From Deltaproteobacteria bacterium (GTDB lineage Bacteria; Desulfobacterota; Syntrophia; Syntrophales; UBA5619), in contig JAPLJY010000167.1 in NCBI GenBank assembly GCA_026388345.1, forward strand, positions 1-5,624: a stretch of 5,624 bases of DNA. The letters run 5' to 3'. The translations under genes and the position numbers were made by a program. Below are positions 1-5,026 of the stretch, one piece after another. The stretch's first letter is position 1. Every line of letters starts with the position of its first letter. Below the pieces are notes generated by a model, which was given only the letters and a program-made list of their open reading frames with translations, ran no database searches and was not told the origin of the DNA.

Positions 1-160
1 GAATCCTTCCAGAAGGACCCTCCACGGAACCGGTCACAAACGGCTGATCCGGACGGGGCGGGCTCGACGGAGCCCCGCTGTCCGCAGCCGGGCATGACGC
101 AACAGACGCCATGGGCAGCAGGACCGGTTCGATCGGCGAATTGTTTTTAGACGGTTCCAT
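1..160 (-). CDS. N-terminal fragment of a protein resembling HgcA-type corrinoid proteins (runs off left edge)
   Basis: An open frame starts at the ATG at 158-160 and stays open to the window edge, giving 53 residues; it begins MEPSKNNSPIEPVLLPM. An in-frame TGA lies two codons upstream, so this ATG is the first possible one; a second ATG is codon 17. No good Shine-Dalgarno sequence is visible (only GAGAG directly before the ATG and GGAAAG farther up), which lowers confidence. The first ~38 residues are Pro/Ala/Ser-rich and look like a flexible leader. The last residues, PFVTGSVEGPSGRI, resemble the conserved start of the corrinoid domain in HgcA (mercury methylation) and its relatives, where I recall a pattern like F-V-T-G-x-(V/L)-(E/D)-T-P-A-G-x-(V/I)-P. 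That resemblance is from memory and covers only about 14 residues. The defining cap-helix motif N(V/I)WCA(A/G)GK would lie outside the window. The gene starts 62 bases after the reductase stop on the same strand, so co-transcription is possible. It could instead be an unrelated or chance frame. Confidence 0.4.
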   Translation of the reverse strand, partial: MEPSKNNSPIEPVLLPMASVASCPAADSGAPSSPPRPDQPFVTGSVEGPSGRI

Positions 161-222
161 CTCTCATGTCATCTTTCCGGGAGGCGGCCCCCAAGGTTCG
201 GGCTGATCCCGGCGCTGTTGCC

Positions 223-1242
223 TTAGAACTCCTCCTCTCCAAAGGTCGTTTTTTTGGCCATCAGATCCTGCTTGACAAGGGCGTCTGGTTCGGGCTCGGA
301 CACCTCCTTGACCTTGCGCCAGATCTCCTCCTCCAGATCGAGGTCGCCCGAAACCAGAACGTCTTCCAGTTGGGGAAGTTTCGTTACACCGAAGATGACC
401 GACGAAACCCGCCGGTCATGGAGCAGCCAGGACAGGGCCAGTTGCAGCGGATTCAGGCCGCAGTCGTCGGCGATCTTCAGGATCTCCTCGGCAACCGATA
501 AGGTCCTGTCACTCCAGAACCTGGATCCGTCGATGTTGATCCGTTTATAGATTCTCGTCCCTTTTTTCGGGCGTGCGCTGCCGCGGTACTTCCCGGTCAG
601 CAGCCCCCCCGCCAGAGGGCTCCAGCAATTGAACCCCATGCCCTGGTCTTCAAAGGCGGGCAGGAGCTCGTGCTCGAATGTACGGTCCAGCAGATTGTAA
701 GGGTACTGGCCGCAGGCAAAACGCTCCAGGTTCATCCTGTCGCTAATCCCATTGGCCTTGAGCACTTGCCAACCCCAAAAATTGCTGCACCCGATATAGC
801 GAACCTTTCCCTGCCGGACCAGATCGTCCAGAGTCCGCATGGTCTCCTCCAGAGGCGTAAACGGATCGGGACCGTGCACGGTGTAGATGTCGATGTAGTC
901 GGTTTGCAGTCGCCTCAGGCTATTCTCGCAGGCCGACAGGATATGCTTGCGGCCAAGGCCCTTGTCGTTGGGACCCTCCCCCATCCGAAAGAGGCACTTG
1001 GAGCCCAATACTACATCATCCCGCTTGCGCCCTTTAAGTGCTTTGCCCACAACCTCTTCGGAGATCCCCTTGCTGTATATGTCCGCCGAGTCGATGAAAC
1101 TTCCCCCAGCATCCATGAACCGATGGATGATCTTGACCGAAGTCTTGGCGTCGCAGCCCCAATCATCGGCGCCAAGGGTGAGGGTGCCCAAAGATAGCCT
1201 TGAAATCAGAAGGCCCGTCTTTCCTAAATACCTGTATTTCAT
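223..1242 (-). CDS. Aldo/keto reductase, NAD(P)H-dependent
   Basis: Cytoplasmic TIM-barrel oxidoreductase of 339 residues that would reduce an aldehyde or ketone (or oxidise an alcohol) with NAD(P)H; the substrate is not evident. The N-terminus MKYRYLGKTGLLISRLSLGT is the family's first strand. The catalytic tetrad is complete: Asp51 and Tyr56 in FIDSADIYSKG, Lys82 in VLGSKCLF and His123 in YTVHGPDP. Cofactor-side motifs are also present: GCSNF at 151-155, SPLAGGLLTGKYRG at 208-221, and VIFGVTKLPQLEDVL near 282-296. Length is normal for the YghZ/Tas-like single-domain group, with no fused ferredoxin domain. The frame stays open upstream to a TTG at 1398, but the ATG at 1242 is preferred because a perfect AGGAGG sits 5 bases before it and the homologous region begins exactly there. 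The gene lies 406 bases after tctA and 62 bases before the next start, so it is probably transcribed separately from the transporter. Family assignment is firm; the physiological role is unknown. Confidence 0.95.
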   Translation of the reverse strand: MKYRYLGKTGLLISRLSLGTLTLGADDWGCDAKTSVKIIHRFMDAGGSFIDSADIYSKGISEEVVGKALKGRKRDDVVLGSKCLFRMGEGPNDKGLGRKHILSACENSLRRLQTDYIDIYTVHGPDPFTPLEETMRTLDDLVRQGKVRYIGCSNFWGWQVLKANGISDRMNLERFACGQYPYNLLDRTFEHELLPAFEDQGMGFNCWSPLAGGLLTGKYRGSARPKKGTRIYKRINIDGSRFWSDRTLSVAEEILKIADDCGLNPLQLALSWLLHDRRVSSVIFGVTKLPQLEDVLVSGDLDLEEEIWRKVKEVSEPEPDALVKQDLMAKKTTFGEEEF

Positions 1243-1648
1243 CGTATCCTCCTGAAATTGATATGGTTCGCCTTCCGTTGACCCGTGACCGTCGGCATCC
1301 ACATCCCCGCTAAGGCCTGACGCCTTTGCGTCATGCCCCGAAACCTTCCTTACCCCTCTCCTCTTTCCTTCAGGGCCTGTTTCAATTGCTCCCTCCAATC
1401 TTCCCGGGGCGGACAGAAGATATCGATCCCTTAAATCCGTCTTCCTCTCCGTTGGATTTTACAACGTTGAAGGGTCCATATCCCCCCGGACTTCCTAGCG
1501 ATCAGACCGGGCTTGAGATGGGCACACAACCGTGTCAGAGGCTCCGCCTCAAAGGGAAGAAGCTGTGCTCGGACCGGTTGTGGAGGGGCTGCATCGGTAG
1601 GATGTCGATCGTTCCCGACCGCAGACGGGTGCGATTCACGCATGTCTG
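1243..1648. other. 406-base gap between tctA and the aldo/keto reductase; no confident gene
   Basis: No confident coding sequence, RNA gene or intrinsic terminator is seen here. One minus-strand frame is notable. It runs from an ATG at 1643 (70 codons, five bases after the tctA stop) to a TAA at 1431-1433, and continues open in the same frame for 26 more codons to a TAA at 1350-1352. The last part reads like a real protein C-terminus (FCPPREDWREQLKQALKERG), whereas the first 70 residues are Arg/Pro-rich, unconvincing, and lack a clear ribosome binding site. A perfect 8-bp inverted repeat (CACAACCG 1525-1532 with CGGTTGTG 1575-1582) encloses a smaller GAGGC/GCCTC hairpin at 1538-1550; neither is followed by a T-tract in either direction. 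The promoter of the reductase is presumably in this gap, but I find no box pair good enough to call. Confidence 0.6.
1248..1253 (-). promoter_or_regulatory. Ribosome binding site of the aldo/keto reductase
   Basis: Read on the minus strand, AGGAGG lies 5 bases upstream of the ATG at 1242. It decides the start in favour of the 339-residue product over the 391-residue extension that would begin at TTG 1398. Confidence 0.85.
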
Positions 1649-3163
1649 CTAAAGCCCCAGCTTCGCGAGCTGTTCCGCCTCCTGTTTCAGAGCCTGGTTC
1701 TGCCGTCGCACAGACACAATGGTGGTGAAGAGTGCAAGGGCAAGGATTATGATAGTGATCGGCCGTGTGAAAAAGATCATGAAGTCCCCCTGGGACATGG
1801 ACAGGGAGCGGCGGAAATTTGATTCCATCATGCTGCCGAGGATCTGGGCGAGCACCATGGGCGCCACGGGAAAATCGAAGCGGAGCATGATGTAGCCGAT
1901 GACGCCGAAGATCACGCAGGTGATCAGATCGAAAAGCACGTTATTGATGGCGTAGGATCCCACCATGCAGGTGATGAAGATCATGGGCACCAGGAACTTG
2001 CGGTCGATGTTGATCACCTTGGCAAAGAAACGGGCAAAGATCAGGCCGAGAATTACAAAGACGATGTTTGCCGAAATCATGCCGGCAAAGATCTGGTGGA
2101 CGGTATCCGCATGGGCCTGGAACAGCATCGGTCCCGGCTGCAGGTTGTGGATGGTCAGCGCCCCCATCAAGACCGCCGTGCACGCGTCCCCAGGGATGCC
2201 CAGGGTGATCATGGGAAGGACGTCCCCCCCGGTACTGGCGTTTTCCCAGCACTGAGCGGCGGCCACGCCGGCCGGGTTGCCGGTGCCGAAGGTTTCGGGG
2301 TGCTTGGAGGCCCGCTTGGTTTCGGCGTAACTCAGGAAGGCAGCGGTGTCCGCGCCGATGGCCGGGGTGATGCCGACGATGAGTCCGATCGGGCAGGCCC
2401 GCAGGTAAGCGGGAATGCAGCTTTTAATATCCTTCAACGACGGCAGGATGTTTGTGATTTTGGCGCTGATCTTGGGCGCCGTAAGGATAACCTCCACCTG
2501 GTGAAAACCCTCGGATAGGGCGAACAGGCCGATGAGCATCGGAACGAAGGAGATTCCGCCGGACATCTCGGTCATGCCGAAGGTGAAACGCTGGAATCCG
2601 CCTATCGGGTCCAGACCGATCATGGCGATGAGCAGGCCCAGCAGTCCCGAGATGACCCCCTTCACCGGCGAGCGGCCGGAGAGGGTGATGGTCACGGACA
2701 GGCCGAACGTGGCCAGTGCGAAGTACTCGGGGGCGGAGAAACGCAGCGCGAAGTTGGCGAGGATCGGGGCGAAAAAGGCCAGGCACAGCGCCGTGAAGGT
2801 CCCGCCGATGCCCGAGGAGATCGTGGCGATACCGATGGCCTTGCCCGCCAGCCCTTTTTTCGCCATGGCGTATCCGTCGAAACAGGTTGCCGCCGCCGCC
2901 GGTGTTCCGGGGGTGTTGATCAGGATCGAGGCGATGCCGCCCCCGTAGATGGCCCCCGTGTAGATCCCGAGAAGCATGGTGATCCCCGTGATGGGGGTCA
3001 TGCCGAAGGTGAAGGGGATGAGGAGCGCAATCCCCATCGTGGCGGTGAGGCCGGGGATCGCCCCGATGATGATCCCGAAGAAAGAGCCGAGGACGAGCGC
3101 AATGAGGTTGTATCCGCTGAGGACCGTACCGAAACCGTGATACAGCAGGTTGAGATCAATCAT
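1649..3163 (-). CDS. tctA: Tripartite tricarboxylate transporter large permease subunit, TctA family
   Basis: Large inner-membrane subunit of a TTT carboxylate importer, 504 residues, the usual length for TctA. It would translocate the substrate delivered by TctC, driven by an ion gradient. The protein is hydrophobic throughout with roughly 10-12 membrane segments. Family motifs: GAIPGLTATMGIA at 34-46, YGGGIASILINTPGTP at 73-88 followed by FDGY at 95-98, and in the second half the related GITPAIGADTAAFLSY at 264-279. LGIPGDACTAVLMGAL follows at 321-336 and LQPGP at 341-345, then RRSLSMSQGD and FFTRPI near the end (451-469). The two halves repeat the NTPGTP/GIPGD hinge-like elements, in keeping with the family's internal duplication. 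The charged tail at 486-504 is probably cytoplasmic. The start at ATG 3163 has AGGGAG 6 bases upstream. It lies 29 bases after tctB and is the last gene of the tctCBA unit. In place of the more usual EAANNA stretch I see QCWENAS at 304-310, a subfamily difference in a motif-rich region. No frameshift or truncation is seen. Confidence 0.96.
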   Translation of the reverse strand: MIDLNLLYHGFGTVLSGYNLIALVLGSFFGIIIGAIPGLTATMGIALLIPFTFGMTPITGITMLLGIYTGAIYGGGIASILINTPGTPAAAATCFDGYAMAKKGLAGKAIGIATISSGIGGTFTALCLAFFAPILANFALRFSAPEYFALATFGLSVTITLSGRSPVKGVISGLLGLLIAMIGLDPIGGFQRFTFGMTEMSGGISFVPMLIGLFALSEGFHQVEVILTAPKISAKITNILPSLKDIKSCIPAYLRACPIGLIVGITPAIGADTAAFLSYAETKRASKHPETFGTGNPAGVAAAQCWENASTGGDVLPMITLGIPGDACTAVLMGALTIHNLQPGPMLFQAHADTVHQIFAGMISANIVFVILGLIFARFFAKVINIDRKFLVPMIFITCMVGSYAINNVLFDLITCVIFGVIGYIMLRFDFPVAPMVLAQILGSMMESNFRRSLSMSQGDFMIFFTRPITIIILALALFTTIVSVRRQNQALKQEAEQLAKLGL

Positions 3164-3192
3164 CCGTTACTCCCTTATATTCGTTCAATCCT

Positions 3193-3654
3193 CTAACGGA
3201 ACCAACCCCGCGGAAGCGGCACATGGAGGGCTGTGCTGAAAAGGATATAGGTGGCAATTGGAACAACCACCGCAAAGAGGATCAGCCGCACCCACCGCCG
3301 CTCGCCCAGAACAAACACGAAACCGAACAGGTAGGGAACGGTCGTGGTGATAAAACCCACGTAATCCACGGCGGCGGTGTAGGCGCCCGTCAGTACCACG
3401 ATCCAGAGGACCCTGGTGCGGTCCGCCCCCACGAGCCGGCTCGGGATCGTAAGCGAACGGCCCCGCAGTGCTTTGACGAACAGGAGAAATCCTGCGGCCA
3501 GCAGACAGACGGCGTCTCCGCGGGGAACCCAGGCGGCATTCCCCGTATCGGAAATGATCGGCCATCGCGCGGACTCGTAGAAGACGTACAGGCAGATGGG
3601 GATGATGAGAAGCGAAACGATGATGTCAATTTTCTTCAGGGAAATCTGTGGCAT
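3193..3654 (-). CDS. tctB: Tripartite tricarboxylate transporter small membrane subunit, TctB family
   Basis: Small inner-membrane subunit of 153 residues that partners TctA; its exact mechanistic role is not well defined for the family. Hydrophobic segments fall at about 9-26, 46-62, 82-98, 99-117 and 121-144; the third and fourth are close together, fitting the usual four-helix layout. The polar stretch at 63-81 (KALRGRSLTIPSRLVGADR) is a charged loop. The C-terminus ALHVPLPRGWF carries the conserved P-L-P-x-G ending typical of TctB. TctB sequences diverge strongly, so the call rests on size, topology, this C-terminal motif and position between tctC and tctA. The start at ATG 3654 has GGAG at 3660-3663, 5 bases upstream, weaker than the sites of tctC and the reductase, so its translation is probably lower. 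A strong stem-loop lies between it and tctC. The gap to tctA is 29 bases. Confidence 0.92.
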   Translation of the reverse strand: MPQISLKKIDIIVSLLIIPICLYVFYESARWPIISDTGNAAWVPRGDAVCLLAAGFLLFVKALRGRSLTIPSRLVGADRTRVLWIVVLTGAYTAAVDYVGFITTTVPYLFGFVFVLGERRWVRLILFAVVVPIATYILFSTALHVPLPRGWFR

Positions 3655-3675
3655 GGCGACTCCAATCCCGGATGG

Positions 3676-3717
3676 GAACGGGGTGCCCCGGGTTTCCGGC
3701 CGCAGGGCGCCCCGTTC
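3676..3717 (-). other. Strong intercistronic stem-loop between tctC and tctB
   Basis: The arms GAACGGGGTGCCC (3676-3688) and GGGCGCCCCGTTC (3705-3717) can pair over 13 positions around a 16-base loop. In the minus-strand transcript 12 of the 13 are Watson-Crick pairs, with one A.C mismatch at 3684/3709. The loop contains a further CCGG/CCGG self-complement (3688-3691 with 3696-3699). The stem begins 13 bases after the tctC stop and ends 12 bases before the tctB ribosome binding site. No U-tract follows it, so it does not look like an intrinsic terminator. By analogy with binding-protein transport operons such as malE-malF, where intercistronic hairpins protect the upstream message, I infer a role in keeping tctC more abundant than tctBA. 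Confidence 0.7.
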
Positions 3718-3730
3718 TCTTCTGCGTCGG

Positions 3731-4699
3731 TTACTTCTTCAGAAGGCCCACCAGACCCAGGGTGGGTTCCAGGCTTTTCTCCATACCTGCGAGAAAATCC
3801 GCGAACTTGTCGTACTCCATGTAGGCGCGCGGCAGGGCCATCTTGTCCATCAGGGCGATGTAATCCGGATCCTCTACCGCCTTCCGGAACCCGTCGCGCA
3901 GGATCTTCAGGATCTCGGGGGGAGTGCCCTTGGCCGTTGCCAGACCACGCCAGTCGAAAATCATGTTCTCCACAGGATAGCCGGCCTCGGCAACGGTCGG
4001 CACTTCCGGGAAGAATGAGTTTCGTTCCGGGCTGGTGGCCGCCAGGATGCGGAGCTGTTTCGTCTGGTAGAACTGGAGCACCTCGTCCAGTCCAGTGGAG
4101 ACGGCGCCGATGTGTCCGCCGACCAACGCGGTCCGGCTCGGGGCGGAGCCGTCAAAGGCGACTTGGGTTACTTTCAGATTGTACTGATGGGCGAAGGCCG
4201 CCGCCGTCAGTTGCCAGGGGCTGCCCGGGCCCGGGTTGCCCACGGTCAGAGCGCCTGGATTTGCCTTGGCATACTCCACTAAATCCTTCAGCGTCTGCAT
4301 CTTGGAGTCGGCCTTCACGGAGAGCCCCGCGACACTGCGGTTGAGCAGGGCGATGAGGTCAAAGTCGCGGAAGGTAAGATTGTTGAGACCGATGAGACGG
4401 TAAGTGCTGAGATTGAAGGTGATGAGGCACACCGTGTAGCCGTCGGGCTTTGCGGTTGCCACCGAGTTCATCCCGATGGAGGCGGTGCCGCCGACCCGAT
4501 TCACGACGTTGATGTTCACCCCGAAGTACTTCTTGCCGTTCTTCACCAGGGTACGGCCCAGCGTGTCGGTACCCCCCCCTGCCGCCCAGGGTACGACCAG
4601 GGTGATGTCACGCTCGGGGAATCCGACCGCGGGGACAGTGCCGGGAACCATGAGTGCCCATGCAAGGACGCCAACCAGCAACAGACTAAACTTCTGCAT
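3731..4699 (-). CDS. tctC: Tripartite tricarboxylate transporter periplasmic binding protein, TctC/Bug family
   Basis: Extracytoplasmic solute receptor that binds a carboxylate in the periplasm and delivers it to TctA/TctB. It has 322 residues, the normal length. A Sec signal peptide is visible: MQKF, a hydrophobic core at about 5-19, then a likely cleavage near TVPA-VG (24/25). Family motifs follow in order: ITLVVPWAAGGGTDTLGR at 32-49, which forms the ligand-binding P-x-x-A-G-G-x-x-D loop, then NRVGGTASIG at 67-76 and ATAKPDGYT at 81-89. Further on come a hinge-side LTVGNPGPGS at 151-160, GHIGAVSTGLDEV at 195-207, and the typical RILAATSPERNSFFPEVPT at 217-235 followed by DWRGLATAKGTP at 249-260. 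There is no lipobox Cys, so it should be a soluble periplasmic protein. The ligand cannot be deduced; Bug proteins bind citrate, aromatic carboxylates, amino acids, nicotinate and others. The start is ATG 4699 with AGGAGG 8 bases upstream; a GTG directly before it (4700-4702) would add one residue. It is first in the tctCBA unit, 76 bases before tctB. Confidence 0.96.
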   Translation of the reverse strand: MQKFSLLLVGVLAWALMVPGTVPAVGFPERDITLVVPWAAGGGTDTLGRTLVKNGKKYFGVNINVVNRVGGTASIGMNSVATAKPDGYTVCLITFNLSTYRLIGLNNLTFRDFDLIALLNRSVAGLSVKADSKMQTLKDLVEYAKANPGALTVGNPGPGSPWQLTAAAFAHQYNLKVTQVAFDGSAPSRTALVGGHIGAVSTGLDEVLQFYQTKQLRILAATSPERNSFFPEVPTVAEAGYPVENMIFDWRGLATAKGTPPEILKILRDGFRKAVEDPDYIALMDKMALPRAYMEYDKFADFLAGMEKSLEPTLGLVGLLKK

Positions 4700-4706
4700 C
4701 ACAAAT

Positions 4707-4713
4707 CCCTCCT
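4707..4713 (-). promoter_or_regulatory. Ribosome binding site of tctC
   Basis: AGGAGGG on the minus strand ends 7 bases before the ATG at 4699 and 4 bases before the in-frame GTG at 4702. The spacing favours the ATG. The site sits in an A-rich, probably unstructured stretch (4714-4740), which fits strong initiation for the abundant binding protein. Confidence 0.8.
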
Positions 4714-4801
4714 TTTTTGTTTTCTGAAGTTTTGTTTTTTAGTTTGCCCCCCTTCCGCGCATTGTTGGAACGATCCACTCGTATTTTGAAGTATGATGGG
4801 A

Positions 4802-4819
4802 GAAGACCTTACGGCCTTC
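4802..4819 (-). promoter_or_regulatory. Small hairpin with GNRA-type loop in the tctC leader
   Basis: In the minus-strand transcript, GAAGGCC and GGUCUUC pair over 7 positions (one G.U) and close a GUAA tetraloop, a GNRA loop that is especially stable in RNA. It lies about 100 bases upstream of the tctC start, downstream of the proposed promoter, in an otherwise A/U-rich leader. No U-tract follows. Function is unknown: leader stability, a protein site, or chance. I could not match the leader to any riboswitch class. Confidence 0.35.
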
Positions 4820-4864
4820 GCTTTTTAAGGATGCCGGCGATGTTTCACTATTTAAACCCGGTTT

Positions 4865-4903
4865 TCAATATTACAGCCACCTCTTCAAGTCAAGGTTTTT
4901 TTT
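4865..4903 (-). promoter_or_regulatory. Candidate sigma70 promoter for tctCBA with upstream A-tract
   Basis: On the minus strand a TTGACT -35 box (4888-4893; consensus TTGACA) is followed by either TATTGA at 17-base spacing (4865-4870, weak match) or the better-looking TAATAT at only 14 bases (4868-4873). An uninterrupted A8 tract (4896-4903) lies just above the -35 box, where an UP element would bind the alpha subunit. The start would fall near 4861-4858, giving a leader of about 160 bases. An AAACC-C-GGTTT dyad at 4854-4864 overlaps the expected start point and could be an operator. The -35 box and A-tract are good, but the -10 assignment is uncertain. Confidence 0.4.
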
Positions 4904-4940
4904 CGAGGCCTCGGTCATGAAAAGCGGCACCGGAATATAA

Positions 4941-4958
4941 ATTTCATCCCGGTGAAAT
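4941..4958. promoter_or_regulatory. 18-bp palindrome, candidate operator upstream of the tctC promoter
   Basis: ATTTCA and TGAAAT are perfect 6-bp inverted arms separated by 6 bases. A second overlapping dyad, CACCGG (4928-4933) and CCGGTG (4949-4954), shares part of it. The site lies about 50 bases above the proposed -35 box, a normal position for an activator site. No regulator gene is in the window, so the binding protein is unknown. Confidence 0.35.
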
Positions 4959-4960
4959 CG

Positions 4961-4978
4961 AATAAGGAGAACGTCTCC
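4961..4978 (-). terminator. Possible weak terminator after prfC
   Basis: The minus strand reads GGAGA-CGT-TCTCC (4978-4966) followed by TTATT, about 50 bases after the prfC stop. The stem is only 5 bp and the T-run is interrupted, so it is a weak candidate. It is the only hairpin with following T residues in the prfC-tctC gap. Confidence 0.2.
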
Positions 4979-5026
4979 AAGGGTTTTCCGGAGGGAGGGT
5001 GCAAAAGGACTTTTATTGGGATCCGC

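Noticed and set aside
57..78. Hairpin GGGCTC-GACG-GAGCCC as a terminator
   Set aside because: No T-tract follows it in either direction and it lies inside the partial open frame at the left edge.
1243..1398. N-terminal extension of the aldo/keto reductase by 52 residues from a TTG
   Set aside because: The extension has no resemblance to the family and is low-complexity Gly/Lys/Asp-rich, while ATG 1242 has a perfect AGGAGG 5 bases upstream and begins the conserved first strand.
1525..1582. Integron attC-like site
   Set aside because: The 8-bp arms do not fit the RYYYAAC / GTTRRRY core sites and there is no integrase or cassette array.
1326..1652. 108-codon plus-strand open frame in the tctA-reductase gap
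   Set aside because: The translation shows no protein-like pattern or motif, and I see no convincing ribosome binding site before it.
2096..2518. 140-codon plus-strand frame and the other frames opposite or overlapping tctA
   Set aside because: They lie inside the tctA coding region, whose motifs and length are clear, and show no motifs of their own.
3223..4344. 373-codon open frame on the plus strand opposite tctB and tctC
   Set aside because: It is antisense to two confidently identified genes and its translation is Arg/Pro/Ser-rich with no recognisable motif, as expected of a shadow frame in GC-rich DNA.
4896..4913. CGAGGCCTCG palindrome next to a T8 run as an intrinsic terminator
   Set aside because: On the plus strand the T-run precedes the hairpin, and on the minus strand it reads as A8, so neither direction has the hairpin-then-U order.
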